Shown here: piece after piece, positions 17,812 through 24,822 of the stretch
How positions within the stretch are numbered: the first letter of the stretch is position 1
Layout of the letters: each line of letters starts with the position of its first letter
Origin: an uncultured Alphaproteobacteria bacterium
GTDB taxonomy: Bacteria; Pseudomonadota; Alphaproteobacteria; Methylaequorales; Methylaequoraceae
Length of the DNA: 42,050 nucleotides
Assembly: GCA_902563505.1 (NCBI GenBank)
Contig: CACEXK010000010.1
Coordinates: forward strand, 1 to 42,050
Direction: 5' to 3'
Notes under the pieces: generated by a model
Told to the model about the DNA's origin: nothing
Database searches by the model: none
Seen by the model: the letters and a program-made list of their open reading frames with translations, nothing else
Translations under genes and position numbers: made by a program

Positions 17812-18128
17812 GAGTTTTTTTTAAATTATTTTTTGTAATTTCTTTATTATTTTTCTCTGAAAAATCTTATTCAGCTAATTGGTGTAAGGTGATTTACAAA
17901 AAAGAAATTTCTCCAGGTGATTTGCAAAAACAGATTAATAAATGTAAAAACTATGATAATCTTTTTTTAGCAATTCACACATCTTTCATTAATTCAGGAC
18001 ATTTACTGAATTCTTTCGTTTCTGAATTGTGTAACCTAAACCGAAGAATTATAACATCCGAACCTCGTCCAGGGGATCCATTTTTCTCTGCTGTTTGTGA
18101 ATTTAGGAAGCATAATCTTCGTAAATAA
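17808..18128 (+). CDS. Small exported protein with four cysteines, unknown function
   Basis: A 106-residue protein. I chose the ATG at 17808, in an ATGA overlap with the PAP2 stop, because GGAGA at 17795-17799 sits 8 bases upstream. A TTG at 17793 would add five residues. Residues 1-20 form a signal peptide (MRVFFKLFFVISLLFFSEKS then YSA-NW). The mature part has four cysteines, in NWCKVIY, NKCKNYDNL, SELCNLNRR and SAVCEFRKHNLR, consistent with two disulfides in the periplasm. The PRPGDPFFSAVCEFR tail looks conserved rather than random. I do not recognise a named function; the operon position ties it to envelope glycolipid work. Confidence 0.75.
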   Translation: MRVFFKLFFVISLLFFSEKSYSANWCKVIYKKEISPGDLQKQINKCKNYDNLFLAIHTSFINSGHLLNSFVSELCNLNRRIITSEPRPGDPFFSAVCEFRKHNLRK

Positions 18129-18162
18129 TTAAACAAAAATGAGATAAGTCGTTATTTTATTT

Positions 18163-18339
18163 ATGTTGAATCTAATTCACAATATCCGCTTTGATAGAAT
18201 TAAAAAACCTAATGATCACTCATTTAGGAAAAGTCTTAATAATTTCAGTAATTCTGAACTAGGAACCTCCCATTCTTCTGATTCAATTGATTATCAAATT
18301 CTCTCATCCAATTGGATCAATCTTTACAGAAAACAATAA
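18163..18339 (+). CDS. Possible 58-residue small protein, low confidence
   Basis: An open frame from ATG 18163 to TAA 18339 coding 58 residues, beginning MLNLIHNIRFDRIKK and ending NWINLYRKQ. It is rich in Ser and Asn, has no membrane segment, and shows no motif I know. There is no Shine-Dalgarno sequence upstream, but many genes in this window also lack one. It fills much of the only large gene-poor stretch, 35 bases after the previous gene. In DNA this AT-rich a 58-codon frame can occur by chance, so it is listed mainly so that it can be tested by conservation. Confidence 0.25.
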   Translation: MLNLIHNIRFDRIKKPNDHSFRKSLNNFSNSELGTSHSSDSIDYQILSSNWINLYRKQ

Positions 18340-18407
18340 TCCTGCTCATTAAAATTATTTAATTTAGGTTAAAAAACTCTATTTAATCTATAATTTTGTC
18401 TGCTAAA

Positions 18408-18439
18408 CAATAAAACCCTGACGAATCAGGGTTTTATTG
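18408..18439 (-). terminator. Strong intrinsic-type terminator hairpin, likely bidirectional
   Basis: A perfect 14-bp inverted repeat, CAATAAAACCCTGA then loop CGAA then TCAGGGTTTTATTG. The GC core is CCCTGA/TCAGGG, flanked by A and T runs. On the minus strand the hairpin is followed by a short U-rich stretch (GGGTTTTATTGTTT), so it should end the small leftward transcript. On the plus strand it could stop read-through from the 15422-18128 operon. It is by far the best terminator-like hairpin I found in the window. Confidence 0.82.
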
Positions 18440-18446
18440 GAGGAAA

Positions 18447-18521
18447 TTAAAATAGACTTGAGACCAGTAGTAACAAAAATATTGAGGAGAATGTTATTGC
18501 ACAAATTCTTGTTATTATCAT
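18447..18521 (-). ncRNA. Candidate small RNA or 24-residue membrane peptide
   Basis: A discrete leftward transcription unit. A promoter (18536-18564) should start RNA near 18529, and the hairpin at 18408-18439 should end it, giving about 120 nucleotides. Inside is an ATG at 18521 with a 24-codon frame, MIITRICAITFSSIFLLLLV then SSLF, a hydrophobic peptide. Only about 8 bases precede the ATG and there is no Shine-Dalgarno sequence. As RNA it carries two anti-Shine-Dalgarno-like segments, UCUCCUC (18484-18490) and UUUCCUCC (18439-18446), the second directly before the terminator stem. It lies upstream of no leftward gene, so it is not an attenuator leader. RNA and peptide readings are both possible. 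The coordinates given are those of the reading frame. Confidence 0.5.
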
Positions 18522-18535
18522 ACTAGCCCTATAAC

Positions 18536-18564
18536 AATATATAGTTGTTGAATATATATGTCAA
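18536..18564 (-). promoter_or_regulatory. Sigma-70-type promoter for the small leftward unit
   Basis: On the minus strand TTGACA (18564-18559) is followed after exactly 17 bases by TATATT (18541-18536). This is a full consensus -35 and a five-of-six -10 with ideal spacing. Transcription should begin near 18529. It drives only the short unit ending at the hairpin 18408-18439, since the next gene in that direction is on the opposite strand. Confidence 0.65.
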
Positions 18565-18610
18565 ACTATATATAGATTTTTTTTATTTAATTTTATTTTT
18601 TAGTTTTTAA

Positions 18611-18616
18611 TATAAT
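18611..18616 (+). promoter_or_regulatory. -10 box placed for a leaderless start of the FAD-protein gene
   Basis: A consensus TATAAT at 18611-18616 lies 6 bases before the ATG at 18623, so the expected transcription start falls on or next to the start codon. No -35 consensus is seen 17 bases upstream (TAATTT). The gene also lacks a Shine-Dalgarno sequence. This supports leaderless transcription, or an alternative sigma factor with a different -35, but AT-rich DNA makes chance TATAAT matches common. Confidence 0.35.
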
Positions 18617-18622
18617 GTCATT

Positions 18623-19882
18623 ATGAAAAAGCCAAAAATTGCAGTTATAGGAAGTGGGATATCAGGCCTTTCATGTGTCTGGATGCTTGGAAAAAATTTT
18701 AAAGTAGATTTATTTGAAAAAAATTCTTATTTTGGCGGGCATACTAATACACAAACTATCAAAATAAACAAAAATAATATACCTGTTGATACTGGTTTTA
18801 TAGTGTTCAACGATTTAAATTATCCAAATTTATGTAATTTTTTTAATGAATTAGATGTTAAATCTTATGAAAGTGATATGTCTTTTGGGGTCTCAATTAA
18901 TAGAGCTAGTCTTGAATATTCTGGTTCTAACTTATCAACAATTTTTGCTCAAAAAAAAAATATAATTTCTGCTAATTTTTTAAAGATGTTACTTGAAATT
19001 ATTAAATTCAATATCAGTGTTAAAAAGGATAAGAATAAGTACCCTCATTATACAATTGCTGATTATTTAGGAGAAAAAAAGTATACAGAGTATTTTAAGT
19101 ATAATCATCTTTATCCTATGGCTGCAAGCATTTGGTCTTCAAGTTTTAAAGATATAGAAAAATATCCTTTTACAAGGTTTGTAGATTTTTTTTCTAATCA
19201 CGGCTTATTGAAAATCCTAAATAGGCCTAAATGGAGAACAGTTTTAAATGGTAGCAAATCTTATGTAGATAAAATTCTAAAATTAAAAAATTTAAGAAAA
19301 TTTAAGAATTCTAGACCAAAAGTTATAAAGGTTAGTGATAAAAAAATTTTTTTATCAGTTAATGGAAAAGTAGAAAAATATGATCATTTAATAATTGCAG
19401 TTCACTCTGATCAAGTGAAAAATGTAATAAAATTAGACATGACCTCAGAAAAGATATTCTCTCAAATAAATTATAAAAAGAACAAGGTTTACTTACATTC
19501 TGATCAATTATTAATGCCAAAACTTAAAAAAGTTTGGTCAAGTTGGAATTATTTAGATGATGGGGAAAAAAATAATAATTTAAGTGTTACATACTGGATG
19601 AATAAATTACAAAAACTAAATACAAAAAAGAATATTTTCGTTTCATTGAATCCATCAAGGATACCACAAAAAGAAAAAATATTTAAAACAATAGCTTACG
19701 AACATCCAATTTTTAATTTTAAAACATTTGAAAATCAGAAAAAAATAGAACACTTACAGGGTAGAAGAGGAATTTGGTTCTGCGGTGCATATTTAGGTTA
19801 TGGTTTTCATGAAGATGGAATAAAATCAGGATTTGGAGTGGCAAGAAAAATTCTTCAAATTTATCATAATGCAAAAAATTAG
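18623..19882 (+). CDS. FAD-dependent amine-oxidase-fold oxidoreductase (COG2907 type)
   Basis: A 419-residue flavoprotein. The dinucleotide-binding motif VIGSGISGLSCVWML is at residues 8-22, followed by the acid FEKNSYFGGHTNT. VDTGFIVFNDLNYPNL is at about 53-68. The C-terminus has IWFCGAYLGYGFHEDGIKSG, diagnostic for the COG2907 group found beside DUF1365 and CFA-like genes. In Rhodobacter relatives of this neighbourhood belong to the singlet-oxygen sigma-E response and to methylated/furan fatty acid synthesis, where a flavoprotein desaturates a methylated acyl chain; I recall this and did not check it. First gene of a plus-strand series. The DUF1365 gene starts 14 bases inside its 3' end. 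Confidence 0.82.
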   Translation: MKKPKIAVIGSGISGLSCVWMLGKNFKVDLFEKNSYFGGHTNTQTIKINKNNIPVDTGFIVFNDLNYPNLCNFFNELDVKSYESDMSFGVSINRASLEYSGSNLSTIFAQKKNIISANFLKMLLEIIKFNISVKKDKNKYPHYTIADYLGEKKYTEYFKYNHLYPMAASIWSSSFKDIEKYPFTRFVDFFSNHGLLKILNRPKWRTVLNGSKSYVDKILKLKNLRKFKNSRPKVIKVSDKKIFLSVNGKVEKYDHLIIAVHSDQVKNVIKLDMTSEKIFSQINYKKNKVYLHSDQLLMPKLKKVWSSWNYLDDGEKNNNLSVTYWMNKLQKLNTKKNIFVSLNPSRIPQKEKIFKTIAYEHPIFNFKTFENQKKIEHLQGRRGIWFCGAYLGYGFHEDGIKSGFGVARKILQIYHNAKN

Positions 19883-20627
19883 ATTCACAGAAAATTTTTT
19901 ATTTAATGGAAAAGTTAAGCACTCAAGATTATTACCATTTAAGCATTCGTTTGATTATAAATTAACATATTTTTGGTTCGATATAGATGAAAAATTTCAA
20001 AGTAGAGCTTTCAAAAAAAATAGAATATCTTTGTTTTCATTTTATGATAATGATCATGGACCCATTGAAAGTGAAATTACAGATTTAAATAAATACTTTC
20101 AAAAAAAATTATTTGAAAATAAGATTCCATTAATTTCAAAAATTAAAGTGCTCTGCTTACCCAGGATTATGGGTTATGTATTCAATCCAATATCAGTATT
20201 TGTGTGCTACGACAAACTTAATACAGCTAAAGCAGTAATATTTGAGGTAAGTAATACATTTAAAGAAAGACACTCATATTTATGTAAGGTAAATAGTAAA
20301 AATGAATTTATTTTAAAAAAAAAACTTTTTGTTTCTCCTTTTTTTAAGGTTCAAGGAAAATATAAAATTAAATTTAGTATTGACAGTAATTTTGTAAACT
20401 TGTTTATTCTTTATGAAATTAAAAATCAAAAAGTCTTTGAAGCATCATTTAAAGGTAGATCAAAAGAAATGAATGAATTAAATTTAGTTAAACTATTTTT
20501 CCAAAATTTTTTCCAAAATTTGAAAGCTACGACTGGTATATATATTCAGGCCTTGAAACTCCTAATTAAAGGTGCAACATATATTAGGAAACCAAGAAAA
20601 CCAGAAAATTTCATAACTAAATTATAA
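19869..20627 (+). CDS. DUF1365-family protein
   Basis: A 252-residue protein from the ATG at 19869, which gives MQKIRFTENFLFNGKVKHSR. A start at 19833 would add 12 residues and overlap more of the upstream gene. DUF1365 signatures are HSRLLPFKHSFDYKLTYFWF, LPRIMGYVFNPISVFVCYD and FEVSNTFKERHSYLC. The family has no settled enzymatic activity. It is nearly always next to the FAD protein and the CFA-like methyltransferase, so it likely acts in the same acyl-lipid modification. No membrane segment is obvious. Confidence 0.87.
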   Translation: MQKIRFTENFLFNGKVKHSRLLPFKHSFDYKLTYFWFDIDEKFQSRAFKKNRISLFSFYDNDHGPIESEITDLNKYFQKKLFENKIPLISKIKVLCLPRIMGYVFNPISVFVCYDKLNTAKAVIFEVSNTFKERHSYLCKVNSKNEFILKKKLFVSPFFKVQGKYKIKFSIDSNFVNLFILYEIKNQKVFEASFKGRSKEMNELNLVKLFFQNFFQNLKATTGIYIQALKLLIKGATYIRKPRKPENFITKL

Positions 20628-20633
20628 AAAATA

Positions 20634-21818
20634 ATGAATAAAGACTTCATAAAGAAACTCGATCTTTTCTTTGGGGTTTTGTCCCAAAGCAAATATGGCT
20701 CAATAAAAGTATTGATGAATAATAAGGAATTATTTTCGCATAAAGCTAATCTGCCTGGACCTGATGCTGAAATAATACTTTTAAATGATAGATGCTTGGA
20801 TGATTTTTTCCTAAAAGGAGATTTAGGTTGGGCTGAGAGTTATATATATAATAACTGGGAAACAAATAATTTAAGTGATTTTCTTGAATGGGGAGCAAGA
20901 AATTTTCATGAATTTTCTAAGTTCATAAGAGGTAAATGGTTCATAATACTTTACCTAAGACTTAAGCATTATTTCAATAAAAATAGTTATTCAGGGTCCA
21001 AAAAAAATATTTCTTTTCATTACGATCTTGGGAATTCTTTTTACGAACATTGGCTTGATAAATCTATGACATACTCATCAGCAATTTTTAGTAAAGGTAA
21101 TGATGATTTATATAAAGCACAGATTAACAAGTATAAGAGTTTAGCAAAGTTAATTAATGTTAAACAAGGAGATAAAGTTCTTGAGATTGGCTGTGGATGG
21201 GGAGGATTCTCTTGCTATCTTGCAAAAAAATATTCTAGTGATGTTACAGCTATTACGATATCAAAAAAGCAATATGAAAAAGTTAAAGAAAAAATATTTA
21301 ATGAAAAACTCAGTGAAAAGGTAAATATAAAATTAATTGATTACCGAGAAACCAAGGGTTTATTTGATAAAATTGTATCAATAGAGATGTTTGAGGCTGT
21401 CGGAGAAAAATATTGGGGAAAGTATTTTGAAGTTTTAAAAAAAAATTTGAAATCAAATGGATCAATTGGTCTTCAAACAATAACGATTGAAAATAAATTT
21501 TTTAAAAAATATAGAAAATTTCCTGATTTTATCCAAACTTATATTTTTCCAGGAGGTATGTTACCATCAGTTGAAGAAATGAGTAAAGTAATGCATTTGC
21601 ATGGATTAATGATAAAAAATAAAAACATGTTTGGTATGGATTATGCGAAAACTCTCACTGTCTGGTCTGAATCTTTTGATAATTCCTGGGAAAAAATTAA
21701 AAATTTAGGTTTCAATGAAACCTTTAAGAGAATGTGGAGATATTACCTAAGCTATTGCGAGGGTGGTTTTAAATCTGGTAATATTAATGTTGGTCAATTC
21801 TTGATAAAGAAAGTCTGA
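20634..21818 (+). CDS. CFA-synthase-like SAM-dependent lipid methyltransferase
   Basis: A 394-residue member of the cyclopropane-fatty-acyl-phospholipid synthase family. The N-terminal lipid-binding domain (1-120) precedes FHYDLGNSFYEHWLDKSMTY (128-147). The SAM motif is VLEIGCGWGGFSCYLAKKY (182-200), MFEAVG has E254, and the tail has WRYYLSYCEGGF (368-379). Compared with E. coli CFA synthase from memory, the bicarbonate-ligand cysteine (YSCA, C139) is serine S149 here, and the ligand histidine (LHTI, H266) is glutamine Q281 in LQTI. The glutamate and tyrosine are kept. This points to the DUF1365-associated subgroup that may methylate an acyl double bond without making a ring. It starts 6 bases after the DUF1365 gene. 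Confidence 0.87.
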   Translation: MNKDFIKKLDLFFGVLSQSKYGSIKVLMNNKELFSHKANLPGPDAEIILLNDRCLDDFFLKGDLGWAESYIYNNWETNNLSDFLEWGARNFHEFSKFIRGKWFIILYLRLKHYFNKNSYSGSKKNISFHYDLGNSFYEHWLDKSMTYSSAIFSKGNDDLYKAQINKYKSLAKLINVKQGDKVLEIGCGWGGFSCYLAKKYSSDVTAITISKKQYEKVKEKIFNEKLSEKVNIKLIDYRETKGLFDKIVSIEMFEAVGEKYWGKYFEVLKKNLKSNGSIGLQTITIENKFFKKYRKFPDFIQTYIFPGGMLPSVEEMSKVMHLHGLMIKNKNMFGMDYAKTLTVWSESFDNSWEKIKNLGFNETFKRMWRYYLSYCEGGFKSGNINVGQFLIKKV

Positions 21819-21819
21819 C

Positions 21820-23106
21820 TTGCAAAATAAATTACTAAGAAATATTCTCTACTCATCCCCTGCGTTTGCTTTTGCAATTCCTACTTTTCCTGTAATGATT
21901 ATGTTGCCAGCTTTTTTTTCTGAAGTTCATAACTATGACTTGGCCAAAATTGGTATTTTTATTTTTTTTGCAAAACTTACTGATATTTTCTCCGATCCAA
22001 TAATGGGGTGGATAAACGATAAAAGAATTGTTTCAAGAAAAATTCTTATAGTTTTCGGTTCAATCATCTCTGGTATTGCATTAAGTAAGCTTTTCCTTCT
22101 AGAGAGTGTGCCATATGAAAGTTATCTTTTTATATGGATTACAGTCTTGTATCTGGGCTGGACTATATTTCAAATTCCTTATTTATCTTTAGGTTATGAT
22201 TTAGAGCGAAATTATTTTTCTAGAACTAAATTAAGTGCCAACAGAGAGTTTTTTATTTTGCTGGGTCTATTTTTTTCGTTGGGTATGCCAATGGTTTTTA
22301 AATTTAGTAATGAAGAGCTTTTAAGATATTTAGTTTATGTGGCGTTTCTGACTGGGTTAATAGGAGTTACATTATTAACAATATTCATACCAGAAAAAAA
22401 ATTAAAAAATAAAGAAATTGGTCTTATAAGTATTTTAAAAAACATGAAGAATAATTCTCCTTTAATAAAGGTAATGACTGTTTGGTTGATAAATAGTATT
22501 GCAAATGTTTTACCAATGATTCTGTTTGCCTTTTTTATTACATATGTATTAGGAGGGGATGATTTCAGCAGACAAAAGGTTTTATTTTTTTATTTTCTTT
22601 TTGCATTATTGGGTATCCCTTTTTGGACATTATTAAGTAAGAAAATTCAAAAAACAAAAACATGGTCTTTATCTTTATTCACTTCAGCATTTTTCTTTAT
22701 TTTTGCATTATTTTTGGATGAAGGAGATATGGTGGCGTTTATCTTAATTTCATGTCTCACAGGGTTTTGTTTGGGTGCAGATTTAATAATTCCCCCCTCA
22801 ATTCAAGCCGATTTAACTGACCTTCATAAAGAAAAGTTTAAAGAGGATATTTCGGGGGTATTGTTTTCTATGATAACTTTTATTAACAAGTTTTCGTTTG
22901 CAATTGCCAGTATTTTTGTATTCGGAATTTTGGGACTGATGGATTTTGAACCAAATCAAAATATAAATAATGAAAGCAAAAAATTTATAATAATCTCATA
23001 TGCACTAATACCAATCTTAATGAAAATTTTTGCAGGGTATTTTCTGGTCAAAATTAAACTTGACGACATAAAATTTAAAAAAATACAAAAGAAAATTTAT
23101 GGTTGA
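21820..23106 (+). CDS. MFS transporter of the GPH (glycoside-pentoside-hexuronide) type
   Basis: A 428-residue protein with about 12 membrane helices. Features of the COG2211 group are FAKLTDIFSDPIMGWINDKR (the A-motif analogue after helix 2) and the central loop LSANREFFILLGLFF. The late loop has GADLIIPPSIQADLTDLHKE. Most members couple sugar uptake to a cation, but the copy linked to CFA/DUF1365 genes is thought to move a lipid or metabolite of that pathway; this is inference from context. It starts with TTG at 21820, one base after the methyltransferase stop. Confidence 0.82.
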   Translation: MQNKLLRNILYSSPAFAFAIPTFPVMIMLPAFFSEVHNYDLAKIGIFIFFAKLTDIFSDPIMGWINDKRIVSRKILIVFGSIISGIALSKLFLLESVPYESYLFIWITVLYLGWTIFQIPYLSLGYDLERNYFSRTKLSANREFFILLGLFFSLGMPMVFKFSNEELLRYLVYVAFLTGLIGVTLLTIFIPEKKLKNKEIGLISILKNMKNNSPLIKVMTVWLINSIANVLPMILFAFFITYVLGGDDFSRQKVLFFYFLFALLGIPFWTLLSKKIQKTKTWSLSLFTSAFFFIFALFLDEGDMVAFILISCLTGFCLGADLIIPPSIQADLTDLHKEKFKEDISGVLFSMITFINKFSFAIASIFVFGILGLMDFEPNQNINNESKKFIIISYALIPILMKIFAGYFLVKIKLDDIKFKKIQKKIYG

Positions 23107-23137
23107 AATCTTATACTTTAATTGAGATGTATATATT

Positions 23138-23662
23138 ATGAATTTTTTTTTTTTAATAATTACTTTTTTTTTAAGTGCATGTTCAAATAATATGAATATT
23201 GAAAAATTTGAAAATAGTGGACCTAAATTACTGTTAGAGGATTATTTTAATGGTAAAACTGAAGCTTGGGGTCTTTTTCATGATAGATTTGGTAATTTGA
23301 AAAGATCATTTAAAGTTGATATAACTGGAACTTTATCTAATGATGAATTAATCCTAGACGAAAAATTCTTATATGACGATGGAGAAAAAGATTCAAGAAT
23401 TTGGAAAATTAAGATTCTTGGTGATAATCAATATTCAGGTTCAGCAGATGATGTTGTAGGAGAAGCGAAGGGTATCGCTAAAGGAAATGCACTTAACTGG
23501 AAATATAAACTTAATTTAAAAGTAAAAGATAGCACAATCTTGGTGGATTTTGATGATTGGATGTTCCTTCAAGATAGAAATATTTTAATCAACCGTGCAG
23601 AAGTAAAGAAGTGGGGAATAAATGTTGGTGTTGTTACGATAACATTTCTCAAAGTTGAATAA
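23138..23662 (+). CDS. DUF3833-family lipoprotein
   Basis: A 174-residue exported lipoprotein. The signal peptide ends in the lipobox LSAC, with the lipidated cysteine at residue 15. The DUF3833 pattern follows: LLLEDYFNGKTEAWGLFHDR, FGNLKRSFKVDITG, FLYDDGEKDSRIWKI and LNWKYKLNLKVKDS, ending with a DDWMFLQDRN block. The family is a beta-rich periplasmic domain of unknown function, usually found in this FAD/DUF1365/CFA/MFS neighbourhood. It begins 31 bases after the transporter and its stop directly touches the convergent SnoaL-like gene. Confidence 0.85.
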   Translation: MNFFFLIITFFLSACSNNMNIEKFENSGPKLLLEDYFNGKTEAWGLFHDRFGNLKRSFKVDITGTLSNDELILDEKFLYDDGEKDSRIWKIKILGDNQYSGSADDVVGEAKGIAKGNALNWKYKLNLKVKDSTILVDFDDWMFLQDRNILINRAEVKKWGINVGVVTITFLKVE

Positions 23663-24064
23663 TTATTTGTGAATTTTTCTAAACAGACTTCCAATTATAG
23701 GTAGATTTGAGTAGAAATTTCTACCGGAATCCCAGTAATCTATGTGTTTGCTAATAAGATTTCTTTTGATTGTAATTTCACTCACACCAATAAATTCAAT
23801 CTTTTTTTTAAATATTTCACAACTAAAATTCCATTTTAAAAAAGTTACAGGGTTTTTCTCTGCAACAAAAGTTACTTTAAATTTTGGATTTTTTAATTTT
23901 TTAAACATAGATTTTATCAAACTTTCAAAACCATCTCTTCCTCTTATTATATTAAAAGGATCTATGAAAATAAAATCTTCAGTTAGGCATTTTTTAAGAT
24001 GATTTACAGATTCTGGCGATAAATTTTCAAAGCAGCTGATGTAATTCCTTATTGATTTTTTCAT
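23663..24064 (-). CDS. SnoaL/NTF2-like small protein
   Basis: A 133-residue alpha+beta cone-fold protein. CLTEDFIFIDPFNIIRGRDG and the later WNFSCEIFKKKIEFIGVSEI and DYWDSGRNFYSNLPIIGSLF are typical of NTF2-like proteins linked to SDR and DUF3833 genes. The cone fold binds small hydrophobic molecules and may act as isomerase or binding protein; no catalytic residues can be assigned. The start overlaps the end of the SDR gene by 4 bases (24061-24064), so the two are coupled. Confidence 0.78.
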   Translation of the reverse strand: MKKSIRNYISCFENLSPESVNHLKKCLTEDFIFIDPFNIIRGRDGFESLIKSMFKKLKNPKFKVTFVAEKNPVTFLKWNFSCEIFKKKIEFIGVSEITIKRNLISKHIDYWDSGRNFYSNLPIIGSLFRKIHK

Positions 24065-24822
24065 TTAGGTAATTTTACAAATTTTTTCATTAGAAAAAAA
24101 TAAATTTTATCGGGTAACATTGAAATTAATTTCATAGGATAAATTAAACGCTTTGGGAAAAAAATATCAAAAACATTGCTCTTGAGTTTTTTGTAAATTC
24201 TATTGGCAGCTTCTTTAGGAGACATCAAAAAAGGCATTTGGAATTTATTTTTATCAGTCATAGGCGTTTTTACAAAACCCGGATGAACAACTTGAACTTT
24301 AATATTAAATTTAGAAAATTCTATTTTAGTTGTCTCTGCTAAAAATGTTACTGCCGATTTTGTTACACCATATATTCCTGCCCCAGGTAATCCTCTATAT
24401 CCAGCGGGTGAAGAAATAAATACGATATGTCCTTTGCAGCTATCTTTCATTTTTTCCAATGCAAAGGATAGACAATTTAGTTGACCTAGAAGATTGACAT
24501 CCACTACCTTTTTCGTTTCATGAGAATTTATAATTTCTATTGCACCAGGGCTATAAATTGCTGCATTGAGAATAATAAGATCAATAAAGCCGAAATGTTT
24601 GTATATTTTCTTTGCAACATTATCACAATTATTTGCATCACTAACATCTAATTTTATTGGGATTATTTTTTTTGGGTTATATTTTGAGGTTTCGGATAAT
24701 TTTTTAAGTCTTCTGCCACTAATTATTACAGTATAATTCTTGCTGGAAAGTATTTTCGCAAGTTCTTTCCCAATTCCTGTCCCTCCCCCAGTGATCCATG
24801 CGACCTTATTAATTTTTGTCAT
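24061..24822 (-). CDS. Short-chain dehydrogenase/reductase
   Basis: A 253-residue classical SDR. The cofactor motif TGGGTGIGKELA is at 11-22, with an RR pair after the second strand (SGRRLKK) that favours NADP(H). LNAAIYSPG replaces the usual NNAG. The catalytic triad is S138 in FISSPAGYRG and Y151/K155 in GIYGVTKSA. VHPGFVKTPMTDKN closes the active site. The C-terminal hydrophobic stretch LIYPMKLISMLPDKIYFFLM suggests membrane contact and a lipid-like substrate. It lies with the SnoaL-like gene opposite the FAD/DUF1365/CFA series, which is the usual company of this SDR type. Confidence 0.88.
   Translation of the reverse strand: MTKINKVAWITGGGTGIGKELAKILSSKNYTVIISGRRLKKLSETSKYNPKKIIPIKLDVSDANNCDNVAKKIYKHFGFIDLIILNAAIYSPGAIEIINSHETKKVVDVNLLGQLNCLSFALEKMKDSCKGHIVFISSPAGYRGLPGAGIYGVTKSAVTFLAETTKIEFSKFNIKVQVVHPGFVKTPMTDKNKFQMPFLMSPKEAANRIYKKLKSNVFDIFFPKRLIYPMKLISMLPDKIYFFLMKKFVKLPK

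Larger units (their letters stand above)
18129..18622. other. 494-base region without a recognisable full-size gene
   Basis: The only stretch over 300 bases lacking a clear gene, striking in a window where neighbours mostly overlap. From left to right it holds a possible 58-codon frame (18163-18339), an A/T-rich spacer, a strong hairpin terminator (18408-18439), a minus-strand 24-codon frame (18447-18521) with a promoter in front of it (18536-18564), and a candidate promoter for the rightward FAD-protein gene (-10 at 18611-18616). No tRNA cloverleaf, tmRNA, SRP RNA loop or RNase P core was recognised. Confidence 0.7.

Noticed and set aside
18447-18521. Reading the 24-codon frame as an attenuator leader peptide
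   Set aside because: Nothing in the same direction follows the terminator: the next gene to the left is on the plus strand.
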